Shown: positions 12,937 through 25,000 of the stretch, one piece after another
How the letters are laid out: each line of letters opens with the position of its first letter
Numbering within the stretch: position 1 is the stretch's first letter
Source: Chimonanthus salicifolius
Taxonomy: Eukaryota > Streptophyta > Magnoliopsida > Laurales > Calycanthaceae
Direction of reading: 5' to 3'
DNA: 64,000 nucleotides
Assembly (NCBI GenBank): GCA_013350335.1
Contig: CM023536.1
Span: 40,122,314 to 40,186,313 of the forward strand
Program-made: the position numbers and the translations under genes
Notes under the pieces: generated by a model
Databases searched by the model: none
What the model was told of the DNA's origin: nothing
What the model saw: only the letters and a program-made list of their open reading frames with translations

Positions 12937-14514
12937 ATTAAATTCGTTAAATATGGCAAAATATAAAGAAAAAATGGAGAGACTTGCATCAGCTCTAGCG
13001 CAAATTCATAATTTCAAAGATGTAGATGTCATGTCGCAACATGATGGAAAATTGGCGCCAATGACGAAATGGGCATAAGACCTTTGTTCTTGTATGTTCA
13101 ATTGACCCAGTCCATGTGATTGAAAGAATGATGGCCATTCTAACACGGGAATATTTTTTTAGCAGACATAGGTTTTTTGGATTTTCCACTTTGCCTCCAT
13201 CCACAGAAATCGACTTACTTTTTGGGTAAATTGGTTCACTCATCGGTGCACTATCCGGTGCACCAATGAGTGAACCGATTCACTCAAAAGTAAACTAATT
13301 TATGTGTAAAATGATCCGGTCGGTGCACTTGCCCAGTCTATCGATAAGTGAACCGATTTTTCTGGATGAATGAAGGACAAAATAAGAAGTTTATTAAAAT
13401 CCGTAGCTCCTAAAAGATAACGTCCGTGTTAAAATGGATACCCTTAAAAAAAAAAAAATGACATCTTTTGAATGCATAGGCATTAAAATCGCTTACTCCA
13501 GGTGTAAGGCTAGATGATTCTTTTCAATCTGATTCATGTTAATAAAGTGAGAGTCAATCTCACTGAAATGATTTTGAATGTTGCCCTCATTAGCACGAAC
13601 ATTATCATCGTTAATTTCAGATTCAGAAGTTTTCAGCGAACCTCGGATGATGTTACATTAATAGTGACATATTTTCAGCACTAACAATTAAAGATGGAAT
13701 AACATTCTCAATATTAGCGGCCACACGACTATCAATTGGTAGTTGATGAGTCTTTTTGAAAAGAACCTTGCCTCTGATTTGAAAAAAAAATTGAAAATGG
13801 GTTGGAGAAAAATGGATTTTTATTTTTATTTTTTGGGTGCTTGGAAAAGAAAATGAGAGAGAAAGAAAATGGATTTAAAAAATTTTATTTTTAAAGAAGA
13901 AGGTCGGTTTGGAAAGCAAAAGAAAATTGGATCGGAAACGAGTTGGTAAGATATATATATATATTTATTTTGAATCGCATAGTGCTCGAGAATGCGGTGG
14001 ATTCCATCGGTGAATCGACCGTTGGGAGTGGCCGAAGGAGGGCGGGAGAGGAGAATAGGGAACCGCTGGCGAGAGGGAAATGAAATTGAGGGAATCCACC
14101 GTTTCACATGCTGATTAAAGGGGAAACCGATAGTGCCTTGATGAGTGGAAAGGAGGACCTACTTTTCCCCTTATCAAACAGGGGAAAAAGAGAGAAACTC
14201 TCCTTTCCGTTCCCCTCGTCCAAACCCAGAGACAGTTGCAGAGAAAGAAGAACATCAAGAGAAAGAAAGAGATAGAGACAGAGATTAGAAGAAACGAAGT
14301 TGCAGAGAAACAACGACATCGAGAAAGAGAGAGAGAGTAGAAGAAGAAGAAAGTAAGAACAGGGGAGGCCATATCATATCTGGCAAATGATCTGTGCTTC
14401 ACGGCCGGGTGACATTGGGCAAGAAGACAGGGAGACAGACTTGCCGTTTGCCATTCCCGTGAAATTCTCATTTTTAAATCTAGTCGTTGGTTAAATCCAA
14501 TGGCTGACTGATCG
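12937..14514. other. Unassigned intergenic DNA upstream of the solo LTR
   Basis: No gene is supported here. There is a near-perfect hairpin at 13233-13276. A purine-rich GAGA tract covers 14225-14350, with repeated agagaaag words. The stretch joins what was originally the far upstream region of the transporter gene, before the LTR at 14515-18550 inserted. Confidence 0.4.
13233..13276. repeat. Inverted repeat with 5-base loop
   Basis: The left arm GGTTCACTCATCGGTGCAC (13233-13251) pairs with the right arm at 13257-13276, with one internal mismatch and a TATCC loop. Pairing continues weakly outward (aatt against gatt). Further copies of the words cggtgcac and gtgaaccgat follow at 13319-13352. 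It could be the core of a small foldback element; nothing shows that it is transcribed. Confidence 0.6.
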
Positions 14515-15154
14515 TGTAACACCCCGCCCTTTCCGAGAATTTCAGAGTCTAATTTTTTTTTTTAAAATAAACATCGGAAGAGAGCGGGCGGCGTCACGAC
14601 GCGAGTTAAGTTCAGACTACCCAAGTCTGAACCTTAACTGGCCACCCATGTGTACATGGAATAGACCATGATAGTGAATCACACATGGAACTAACATCAA
14701 CATGCGGAATAATCTAGATAATTGTGGAATAGAAAAACGAGATAGCAAGTAACAGTCTTAAATATTAAATAACATAGATCAACCATCCACAGGTTATTAT
14801 CCTAATCAAACCATAGCAAATAACGAATTATTACATGTCCAACAATAGTATTCAAATGACAGTAATATAACGTAATCCAAATCCATCATTAAAGCACTTA
14901 GGCTCAGCTCCCCTCCTGGTCAATGACCTTTCCTTTCCCCTTGCTTGTACCTGCAATCTCCTCTGAGGATAGAATTAGGGCGTTAGATCAACGCGCCCAG
15001 TAGGTTCCCGAATCAGGGCTACCACATGTTAGCATATAAAACATGCATATACATAATAATAATACATGTGAGACAAAATTCCATAAAAACATGCTATGTA
15101 TGAAATGAACATGTAATGAGTCCCACCCATCACCATTCAACATAGCCATCACTT

Positions 15155-15301
15155 GACGGGATTCTCATCGTCAAGGTAACCCACAGTGGTCTTTCGGACG
15201 CCCCGACGGAGTGTGGCCTCCGGATTCCTCCTGATGGGATTCTCATCATCAGGGTACCCCACAGTGGTCTTTCGGACGCCCCGACGGAGTGTGGCCTCCG
15301 G
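15155..15301. repeat. Two-copy tandem repeat, about 78 bp each
   Basis: Unit 1 (15155-15223 plus spacer) and unit 2 (15233-15301) share ggattctcatc, cacagtggtctttcggacg, ccccgacggagtgtggcctc and nearly everything between. Each unit also contains a small internal palindrome around gatgggattctcatc. Confidence 0.8.
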
Positions 15302-15808
15302 TTACAACACCATCATCCCATGCCATGCATGAGATGTCTATGCAAACATGTCATTTAGAAACATAACTTTACAATCATATAAGTTATCGAAATCAACATA
15401 AAACAGCATATGAAATAGTGGTTACAATAAAGGTAGGAAACCTACTGAAGATTCACTTCAGTACTTGATCTTTCTTTCGCGTCACCCGGTCACGACTCGC
15501 ACGTCGTTCAACTTCCGGTACCTTATCCATATAACAATCAATAAATCATACTATCACTTACTTGTTCATTCATATCTAAGACCCAACTACATCATGTGAG
15601 TCCTTTGATCAATCCCTTCGTTTGACTTGTATTCACAGATTTGCCATTGGTATAACCAATGTCTAATCTTGCTCATAATCAAAGTTCATAAAAGTAATCT
15701 ACCTTAGTGGCTGGTTATTTACTTATCACTAAGTCCAAAGATAAATCCATATGTTTACTTAATCCAACTCATACAACCAAGTCATAATCTCCAACAAAAC
15801 AATCTATG

Positions 15809-17285
15809 GGGTTCGGCCATTCATATGGCCGAACCCTATGATCCTCCTACACAATGATCCCATCATTTGTTTACAAGTTAGGCTCTACCATTTAGCCATA
15901 TTAACTACAAGGTTTCAGCTATCCCATGGCCAACCCAAAACAGCAAGCTTATTTCATTTAACATACATAGGAAAACCCATAAATCTTGGTCCATTCATCC
16001 CAAAGCTAGCCCCATGGGGTTTGGCCATGCACATGGCCGAACCCAATGGTTCTCTTGATCTGATTATCACCATGATCACTCATGGTTTAATCATGCTAAT
16101 TCAACCATGATCAATACATGGTTCAGCCATCCAAAGGCTGACCCAAATCAGTAACCATAACCCTAAGTAAACAAAATAAAAACCATAAAGCAACCCATGG
16201 GGTTCGGCCATTCACATGGCCGAACCTCATGGCTCTTTGGGATTCAATTCTTCTAATAATCTTCATCATTTATCCTGTATCTTAGGCATAAAAACAGTAA
16301 ACCTAATTCTACTTAAACTCCTATAGAAACCCCATGGTATTGCATGGTTTTTAACTCTTTGATTTCACAACAATCATCAATCTCTTTCATGGGGTTCGGC
16401 CATTCAAGTTGGCCGAACCCTATGTCCATGAATTGATCCTTCAAACATGCATTAGGTGTTATTTAAATCATGCAATATCAGTACCCTTTTGCTGCCCTTA
16501 TATCTCTTAGAAACCCTCTAATTAAATTCATCCAAACAGTCCATAAAAGTCCATGGTTTCCATGTTTCCCAACATGAAAACCAAGATTCTTTTACATGGG
16601 GTTCGGCCCTCCATGGTGGCCGAACCCAATGGTTATGTTTACTGTTTTTAAACCTCAGATAATCATGTAATAACAGTAAATAAAAATCAGGTTTTACCTT
16701 TCAAACAAACATCCAAAATCAACACAACTCCATGGGATTCGGCCATCCAAGATGGCCGATCCCCATGGTCCATTTTTTCCAATTTTAATCCACTGATTTA
16801 GACCACATAACTTCCACCTTTTCTGATATCCAAACCCATGTTTTAACCCTCTTTAAAACATGTATTTTAAATCTATTACAAACATCTAACATCAGTCCCA
16901 ACTTATATGGTTTTAACTTCTAAAAACCATCAAAACTAGCCACTTGTTTTCATGGGGTTCGGCCATGCTAAGTGGCCGAACCTAATGGTCCATTTCCATC
17001 TTTTAATCCACTGATTTTAGACCATATAAACTTCAGTCCCTATGTCAATTAGATCCATACTTTTTAACCATTCTAAAACATGTATTTAAATCTTAAATCA
17101 AAACCCAAAAACAGTCCACAAAATCCATGGTTTTCATGTTTCAAAACATGAAAACCAAGCCATCTCTTACATGGGGTTCGGCCCTCCATGGTGGCCGAAC
17201 CCAATGGTTTTTTTACCATTTTAAATCCTTCATAATCAAGGTTAAACACTGGTGTATTCGGCCATGACTATGGCCCAATACATAC
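15809..17285. repeat. Dispersed array of GGTTCGGCCAT...ATGGCCGAACC palindromes
   Basis: The same 28-34 base imperfect palindrome (GGTTCGGCC, a short loop, GGCCGAACC) occurs at about 15809, 16016, 16199, 16391, 16600, 16735, 16953 and 17173. Decayed versions lie near 16115 and 17255. Most copies are preceded by catgggg and followed by aatgg or tatg. Spacing is irregular, between about 135 and 220 bases. The sequence between copies is only loosely repeated (ccatggttttcatgtttc, tccactgattt). All copies lie within the solo LTR. Confidence 0.85.
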
Positions 17286-18550
17286 CCCACTTTATTAATC
17301 CAAAAGTCCATGAAACACTTACCAAATTCCAAGCTCTTGTCTTGCCTTTTGATCCTTGCTTCCTTTCCTTCTTATTTCCTTCCTTCTTTCTTAATTCCTT
17401 GCTGGTTTAAGCTTGAATAATTGATGCTAAAAACCTCTGCTGTTCCACTTAAGCAAATGAATTGGAGAGAGGGAGAGAGAGATGGAGAATCTTGGCTTTT
17501 CAATGGTGAAAAATGGCTAAGATGGTGTTTGTTTCCTTTAATAGTTCAGCCCTCAAAACCCCTCCACTTCCTCATCAATTCTTGCCTAAACCAATGGGAC
17601 ACTTGCTGCCAACAAATGCACCCATTGGCATTGCAACATTGAAGGCTTGGGGTTTCCAAATGGAATAGAAACCCCCCATATTCCATTTAATGTTTTGCAT
17701 GAAACTCTCCATAACAAGTCCCCAACGTGTGGGACTTGTTTTGGTTTGTTTGAGATCACCACACCTCCTCATATTCCACTTAACTCACTGAATTTTCAGC
17801 CCATTTGACTTCCATTTTTGACTCACTTCAACTCAATGTCCAACTCACCATAATTAATGCATTTCATTCAATGCACATGAGTTAACTCAACCCTTCATTT
17901 AATTCCAACTCACTTCAGTCCCATTCAACTGATTTAACTCGTGTTTTAGCTCCCTAGAGGGTCCACACGGTCAACCATAGTCAACTCGACCCGTTGGGTC
18001 CACTTTTAGCTCCTTGACCCGTTTTTGACTCCATGACCCAATTATGGTATTTTGGTCATTTCTAATTGGTTTTTACATATGGATCAAGCCTACCCATTTT
18101 TTCTCCACTTGATTTCCAATCAAATAGGCTTAACCCCATTTAATTTAAAATCACAAAGCGGTCAAATAATCCAATAAGACCCGATGGGTCCCATTTGGGC
18201 CCTTTGACCCATTTAGCCATTTTCGACCCAATTGATGTAAATTACCAATCCAATCAAACTTGACATTCATAATGTGCTCATATGATCTTAATTTGAGCAA
18301 TGGGCCATACCATTTCCTTACTTAACATCACAAAATAATTAATTTAACACATCAGGGGCATTTTCGTAATTTATCCACTTCATTGAGAAATTACCCATCC
18401 AATCAAACTTGACATCATAACGTGCTTATATGATCTTAATTTGAGCAATGGACCCCACTATTTTCTCATTTAACATCATAATTATTACATTCATCAAATC
18501 CAGAGGCATTTTCGTAATTATCTATTTCATTGAGAAATCGGGGTGTTACA

Positions 18551-18877
18551 TATCGAGCCTGAAAAAAGGGCAGCTCTTTGTTGAAAAGACACGTGCCGCG
18601 CGCCTGGAAGGTTTTCTGACTGATCGCAGTCCCCGTCACCCGTTAAATGACTTTTGCACGCATTTGCCGTCCTACAGTAGCTCAGTGTTCACATTTCAGT
18701 CGATATTTTTCTGCATTCCCTTTCTTCCTATTGGCGACTCTTGTAGAATTTTCTTCATGCGGCAACCATCAAGTCAAATTCAAACTCCATGTTTGATGGC
18801 ATCGGCATCACCACCACTACCACCACCATTACTTCTTCTACTCAAGAAGAAGAAGAAGAAGAAGAAGAAGAATACTG
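18551..18877 (+). promoter_or_regulatory. Residual proximal promoter and 5' leader of the permease gene
   Basis: Only these 327 bases separate the solo LTR from the start codon. They contain a G-box core CACGTG at 18590-18595, followed by a CG-rich stretch. There is no convincing TATA box. A (GAA)n tract at 18844-18871 lies just before the ATG and probably forms part of the 5' leader. Transcription start and regulation cannot be read from sequence. Confidence 0.4.
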
Positions 18878-18888
18878 ATGGGATCTGA
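18796..18888 (+). other. Upstream ORF overlapping the permease start codon
   Basis: An ATG at 18796, out of frame with the permease, opens a 30-codon frame. It is rich in Pro, Leu and then Lys, from the GAA tract, and stops at 18886-18888, eight bases past the main ATG at 18878. If the transcript starts upstream of 18796, this would be an overlapping uORF expected to lower translation of the main frame. Its presence in the mRNA is unproven. Confidence 0.4.
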
Positions 18889-19064
18889 ATCTGAAGAAGC
18901 AACAGAGAAGAAATCAGAGATTGAAGAAATCAAAGAACCCAGCTCATGTGGAGGAGGGAAAGGGACGTGGAAGCATGCAGCTTTCCATGTGGCAACAACC
19001 ATTGCTACCCCAGCAGCCTATGCCCCGTTGCCCTTCGCCCTTGCCTCTCTTGGCTGGCCTATCG
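18878..19064 (+). CDS. Permease exon 1 (start codon, first membrane segment)
   Basis: It encodes residues 1-62 plus one base. A Glu/Lys-rich cytosolic N-terminus is followed by the first hydrophobic segment (FHVATTIATPAAYAPLPFAL) and the family motif LGWPIG. The donor is ATCG|GTAACC, phase 1. Upstream in-frame codons are AGA repeats with no nearer ATG, so I take this ATG as the start. The link to exon 2 over 13.2 kb rests on the phase match and on the continuous family text GWPIG|VCCLVGG. Confidence 0.8.
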
Positions 19065-22000
19065 GTAACCCTCTACCACTTTCTGCTTCTCCTTTCTATT
19101 GCTGTTAGATGTTCTGCAATTCACTTGAAAACTCGAAACTCATAACTTGCAATCCACTCGAGTCAAGTAACTGGGGCAAAATTAGCAGCTTGGCTCGGAA
19201 AAAAGTGTTACTCACTGATTCGCTGGACTTGGTAGAGCGAATCACCTGAGTTTTTCCAGTTTTTTTGTTTTTTCCTTTTGAACTTCTGTATCAGTAGTTA
19301 CAAGTCATTTAACTCGGTGTTCATACAGGTGGCAACTCAACTCGCTAACCCAGCCTAGATTTAAGCTGGAAAATTAGGGAAATAGGCTTTCAGGCTATCC
19401 CTGATCTTTGAATAAATGGATTAAATTGGATTAATCAATTTAATAAATGAATCAAATTTTAATCAGATCATTACATGGTGTAGCCTATGTAGACTCAAAC
19501 CAACTAAAATTCCTACCTGAAAGACAAGGTTGGGATAATCATCTTTGACCTTTTCAACAAGGGTTAGATTGTATATTACCTCTTTTACAAAGGATATAAG
19601 TTTTGATTGGCTGTGAACAAATGTGGATCAGATTATTCTGACCTGGCCTGGGAAATTCGCACCCAGCAGTCAAGGGATGGCGCTAAATGGATGACCATGA
19701 CTTGGAGTGAGGATTCTCCTTTAGCATTTTAGAAACATGAGGTGCATTTGGATGAGGGGTGAATTTTGCAGGGGTTACCTCAGGTAATATGAAAACCCCT
19801 CGGAAGGAAAGGGTTTTCAAAAGTGAAAAATGAGGGGTAAAAATTTGAACTTTTACCTTTACCCCTTGGTTACCAAACAAGGGTAATGAGGCGTAACCCG
19901 CCATTACCCTTACACCCCCCTCATCCATATATGGCATATTTCTTGGGCCCACTAACCATAGTGAAAAAGAGTTTTATCTTGATTAGATACATACTAAAAT
20001 CTAGTTCATTTCAGGTTCCTAATTATCCGATCTAAGGATATTCAAATGCATAGTAGATTAATAAAGTAATCTAGAGATTATTCATTTTCTTTTATATGTT
20101 TATTTGATAAAATCAGGGTTAATAAAATATTTTGGGGATATTTTGATATTTATTGTTATATTTGAATTTCTCAAATATTACTATTTCCATTTGATTTGTA
20201 ATACTAAGTTTGTTTACATGTTGAGTGAAAAATTAAATGGAAGAGAAGAGTTCCTCAAAACATAGACTTTGGCTAGAAGACCAGTTTCTCTTTGAATTGA
20301 ATCTAAAGTAGGAGATTGATTTTGTGATACCCCTGTATGTACTTGGGTGCTGATGGTGAGAGAGAAAATTGCCAGGGGCGAGATTTCTTGTCCCACATTG
20401 CTAGTTGCGTTGGAAATTCCCTGGTATATAAGTGGTAGCCTTCATACTTTTAGCATGAGGCCTTTTGGGAACAACTGTGGGTTGGCTCACTAATTGAAAG
20501 CCGTGTGGGCTTTGTATGAGGCCCTAGAGCAGACAATATCATGCTAGCGGAACGGGTTGTTACAAATGGTATTAGAGAATGATTCAACCCTCTACCTGTG
20601 TGCCTGCCCATGTGCCTGTGTGTTGTGATAGAGCAACGGATGGCTATGGTCTTAAGGGAGGTGGATTGTAATACCGCTGTCCCATGTGAGGGGGGCTGAG
20701 TATGAGACGCAGCATGGGAGGGAAAAATGTCCCATATTGCCCAGAGACTTGGAGGGGTTCAGGCTTAAAAGAGGGAGCACCCCTCCCATCTTGCACAAGG
20801 CTTTTTGGGCCCAATGTAAAGCCGTGAGGGTTTTTCAAGCTCAAAGCGGACAATATTGTGCTAGTGGGATGGGTCGTTACAAATAGTATTAAAGCACGTT
20901 TCAACTCTTGGTTGTGGGTGTGGATAGAGTCGGAGACGACTCTGGTTCTAAGGGAGGTGGATTGTGATACCCCTATGTTGTGTGCGTTGGTGGGAGAAAA
21001 AATAGCCAGGTTGGGCATTACTTGTCCCACATCGCCTATGAGGGAGAGTTGGTTGTGGTATATTTGAGGATGCATCCCTCCTTCTAGTATAAGGCCTCCT
21101 AGGCCGAGGTGTATGGCTAATGGGAATAAAGCCTTGAGGGTTGTCGGGTTAGAGAGTGAGGTTGGACTCGAGGGCCCAAAGAGGACAATATTGCCGCTGC
21201 ATACTCTGACACTAGGACAAGGCCTTTTGGGAGCAATCTTCGGGTTGACTCGTCAAAGCAAAGCCGTACGGGCCTGTGTGGGCCCAAAGTGGACAATTTT
21301 GTGCTCGCGGGATTGGGCGTTATAGATTTCCCCTAGAAGTAAAATCCCTATTACATTTGTCTCCATTTTTTCTCAATTCTTTCTATTTTTTCATTATTTT
21401 TATTTGGGTTCCGATCATTCATGTACTCTAGAAATATACTAAGATATTTTTAAAATGCCAGAAAAGAATTCCTTCTGTAATTGTAGCTGGTGACATCGCG
21501 CTCTTGTGACCAGCTGACACAAAGCCATCTTTTGCACAGTGTTATATGATTACAAATTTTTTGTTGGTCGAGTTAAAAATTTGTTTTTCATTTAACGAAG
21601 GATTCTATGCATGGACACACCACTAAGTACAAACTCTAGAACAATGTAGAAGTTACAGAGCTTTGAGAAATCTCTAGGATCATGTTGAGTCGATCAGAAG
21701 TGTCTTTCTAATGTACAGAGAAAAGCTTGTGTTTATTAGAATTAGGATTAGTTGTAAATTAATTAGTTGTAAAATGGGAGAGATTTGGGGTCATCTTTCT
21801 GAAATTAGGAGGAATTTAGTTTATAATGGGAGAGATAATTTGGGTAATCAGTTGTATAATTGAGAGAAATTAGGGAGTGATTGAAACTCTATTGTATATA
21901 TATACATGTTCTGTGAGAATACAAAGCGATGAAATTCCAAAAATTTACATGGTATCCTCAAAGAGCCAAGTTTTGATCCTTTGTCGTTCTTGTCCTCTCC

Positions 22001-25000
22001 TCTTGTTCGGATTGAAAAGTTCTATGTGCACCGTCTTTAATTTCTCATCACTACTAGTCAGTTTAGCCTTTGAAGATCCTGTCATTTCTTTACAGCTTTC
22101 CAACCATCGCACTACTTATGTTACACGAAAAATGAGAAAAAGAAAATAATGGAAGAGAAAAGAAGAAAAGAGAGGATAAATTCTTTGTATATTGTGTTGC
22201 TTGTTTCTAATAAGAGATAATACATGAATATATAGAGTATATGGAGCCAATCCAGGCGACGAGACAGGAAAGAGAATATGTTACAATCTATAATAGCCAC
22301 AAGTCAACTATAAGAAAAGCACATGTAAAATGTGAAATACAATTATGTCTACATCTACAACAGTCCCCCTCAAGTTGTGATTTGAGCTGCGGTAGGGGGT
22401 CTGATGCCTACTCAAGTCGGCATACTGAAATTAATAAACTTTGACTCAAAATCCTCGGATTCGAGTCAAGGATCCCTAAAAAAGGAACCCGAGTATCCAC
22501 TCTCACTCTCACTCTAAAAGAAAGAGATGGTTCTAATTTCAACGGGACAATTTCACCGAAGAAATTAGGAGTTCTAAGAATTCAACTCAAATGAGGAATT
22601 GAGAATTCAAATGCGAAAAATTAATGCAATCAAATGCAATTAAGAAATCAAACCCGCGTGAATTCTAATCCGACTCCAGTTTGGATCAAAAATCGAAAAA
22701 CCTTCTAATGAATCTATTTGGATGCGGGATTAATTTTAATTAAGTAATTGAAATTGATGCAAGACATGGAACTTAAATTCACCATGCAAATAAAATTCAA
22801 CACTTAAATTTAATTTAATTCAAACACATTAAATCAAATCAAATTCAAAAGGAACCAAATACGAGACTCACCAAACTTGGGGACTGAAACAAGCACTCAA
22901 TGCTCAAACTTCAACTCAAATTTCTTTGTGTTCCGATGCCTAGCACTATATTTATAAGCCTTAAATTGCTTAAAAGAAGAATTAAAATAAAAACAAGACA
23001 AAAACGCTAGCTTGTCGCTCATTGAGTCACGGTCACGCATGACTCGGCCAACTCATAGTGTCGAGGTCTTCTTCTTCGTCCTTCTGCAAGACTTTCCGAT
23101 GCCCTACTTCTTTTTGCTTCTGCAGGATTGGCTGAATCGTCTCCTTTCTCTCTCTCGATCTCCTCTCTCTTCGAAGCCTTCTCTTTCTTTCTTCCTTTTT
23201 TCCTTCTCTGTCTTCCTTCTTTTCTTCTCTTTGCTTTCTTTCTTTGTCTTTGCATGTGTAGGCGTGGAAGTCACGCCCGGGCTCTCCTGATTCAGTTTCC
23301 TTCTTCCTCTTCTCTTCCTTCTCTCTCTCAAACTCTTCCGTGCTGGGTTTTCGCCCTGTAGAGCAATCGTCCCTACCTTCCCTTTCCTTTGTTCTCGCTC
23401 GGTTTCCTTCCCATCTCTCCTCTACTCACCAAGTCTATTTCGGCTCGTACTCAATCCTTCCTCTCGCCCAATCCCAGTGTTTCATCTCCATTTTTTCCTC
23501 TTTGTTTTTTCCCACTCTTGCTCTCTCGATCTCCCTTCCTACAATCCTCTTCCTTTACTGTTGTTGTGTCGGACTGGTTTCCCTTTTGAGTTGGCTCAAC
23601 GAATCACTATAGGCCCTGCAACTTGAAGTGCATTTTTTTTTCAAGTTGGCATGCTTGGTGGGGTCCACATAGCGTTGACTCAGCCGTTGAAGTGGATTTT
23701 GAGGTGGACCTGCTAAAAAGGTAAATGGGTCGGGTTAATTGGGCTTTGAGGCCCAAAAAATGCCTAAACGGGTCCAAATCCGAACTGATGCAAATGGGTC
23801 CATATTCGGGTCCAATGGGTTATATCCGGTCCTCGTTTCCCTCCATCTATCCTAGCATAGATTCAGAAAAATTCGTCAACTTCGTCTAATTGGGTCTCGA
23901 TCAGGTCATCGTCGAGTTTTTCAGGTTCGATGCCCACATCAAGCTAGTGCAAAGATATCAATGAAGTCCAACTTGCTGAAACATCATCAAGTTGTGAATG
24001 AGAGATGACTTTCGTCATAATGTTTGCTAATTGATCCTTGGACTTCAAATATGGAATAACAACATTCCCAAAGGATACATGATGTCGAAGAAAATGACAA
24101 TCAATCTCTATATGCATTGACACACTCATGAAAAATTGGATTTAAAGCAATATTGTTTGCAACTTGATTATCACAGAATATGATAAGTGCCTCTGAGGAA
24201 GGTAACCTCTGTTCAAAGGTAACCCCAACAAAATTTACCCCTCATCCAAACGAATCCCTACTCACCTCCATAGATCTGTAAATGATGGAGAGTATTGGTT
24301 GTTGATGGAGAGTGTGTCTATGGAGTCATGAGTATCTTAAGCACCGAACCTACTATTGTTGATTAATAGACATGACAACTGGGTTTCCGAGCAAGCAATA
24401 AGCATCATTTTGCCAGTGGCCTGATTTTTAGGAAGCCTCAATCTCCAAAAACTCAGCTAGTAATACAATTAAGGAAAGTATTGTGGAGCAATGTTTTGAA
24501 AACTAGGCTACGGAAGATGGTATAGCAGAAGCGTGCAGAAATCAAATAACTAACCAGTCCCGACGATTATCGGGTCACACATGCACAAGTTGTCACACGT
24601 GTGGAATGGAACTTAAATGAATGGGCTTGGTGTAGTGGCGGAAAACAGTGAGAAGGGGAGAAGATGGAAAGGGGTTTCGCAGCAAGAAGAAGAAGAGAAG
24701 AAGAGTCACAGGAAGAGGATGGAAAGGGAATGGGTTGCAGTACCTATGTCGAAGGAAGAAGGCAGCATCTTAGAGTACCTGCGCTGAAGGAGGACCACGG
24801 CGGAACTGGCCAATGAAGCAGAGGCGGTAATGGCGAAGGGCGGAAACAACTGGCAATGGATGTGACAATGGGATAACGCCCAGATCTTCCATAGGGGAGC
24901 GATGGGGTCGTACTGGGATAAAGCCCAATCGATTTAAGCGACAGAACTCTAGTGGAACTGAACCACTAAGGGAAGATGCGTCTACAACTTGAGGTAGAGA

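Larger units (their letters stand above)
14515..18550 (-). mobile_element. 4.0-kb solo LTR, Tekay/Del-type gypsy-like, in the transporter promoter
   Basis: The ends are perfect 12-base inverted termini (TGTAACACCCCG at 14515, CGGGGTGTTACA at 18539-18550). The flanking pentamers gatcg (14510-14514) and tatcg (18551-18555) match at 4 of 5 positions. No reverse transcriptase or other coding domain is seen inside, so I read it as a solo LTR. Very long LTRs starting TGTAACACCCC and rich in short tandem repeats are usual for the chromovirus Tekay/Del lineage; that lineage call is inference. Orientation is inferred from the promoter-like U3 reading on the minus strand. It contains an 80-bp tandem duplication and an array of short palindromes, listed separately. 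Confidence 0.75.
22150..24230 (-). mobile_element. Remnant 3' end of a minus-strand copia element, split by an LTR
   Basis: On the minus strand, RNase H text (23942-24195) is followed by the inserted LTR (22402-23941). After that comes a polypurine tract (TTGAGGGGGAC on the minus strand, 22363-22376) and an LTR beginning TGTTGTAGATG at 22362. The LTR's far end lies near 22150 but is not sharply defined. Upstream parts of this copia are missing. Confidence 0.55.

Noticed and set aside
14104..14522. Possible small gene on the minus strand with Leu/Ser-rich frames
   Set aside because: Overlapping frames over a GAGA tract, no family similarity, and no start or splice signals that stand out.
20323..21324. 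TRIM considered as Cassandra, which carries 5S rRNA sequence in its LTR
   Set aside because: I do not see the 5S internal promoter text in the LTRs, so I leave the family unnamed.
23012..23612. Several Ser/Leu/Phe-rich open frames, possible secreted proteins
   Set aside because: They arise from the CT-rich tract of LTR copy A and occur in several frames of both strands.
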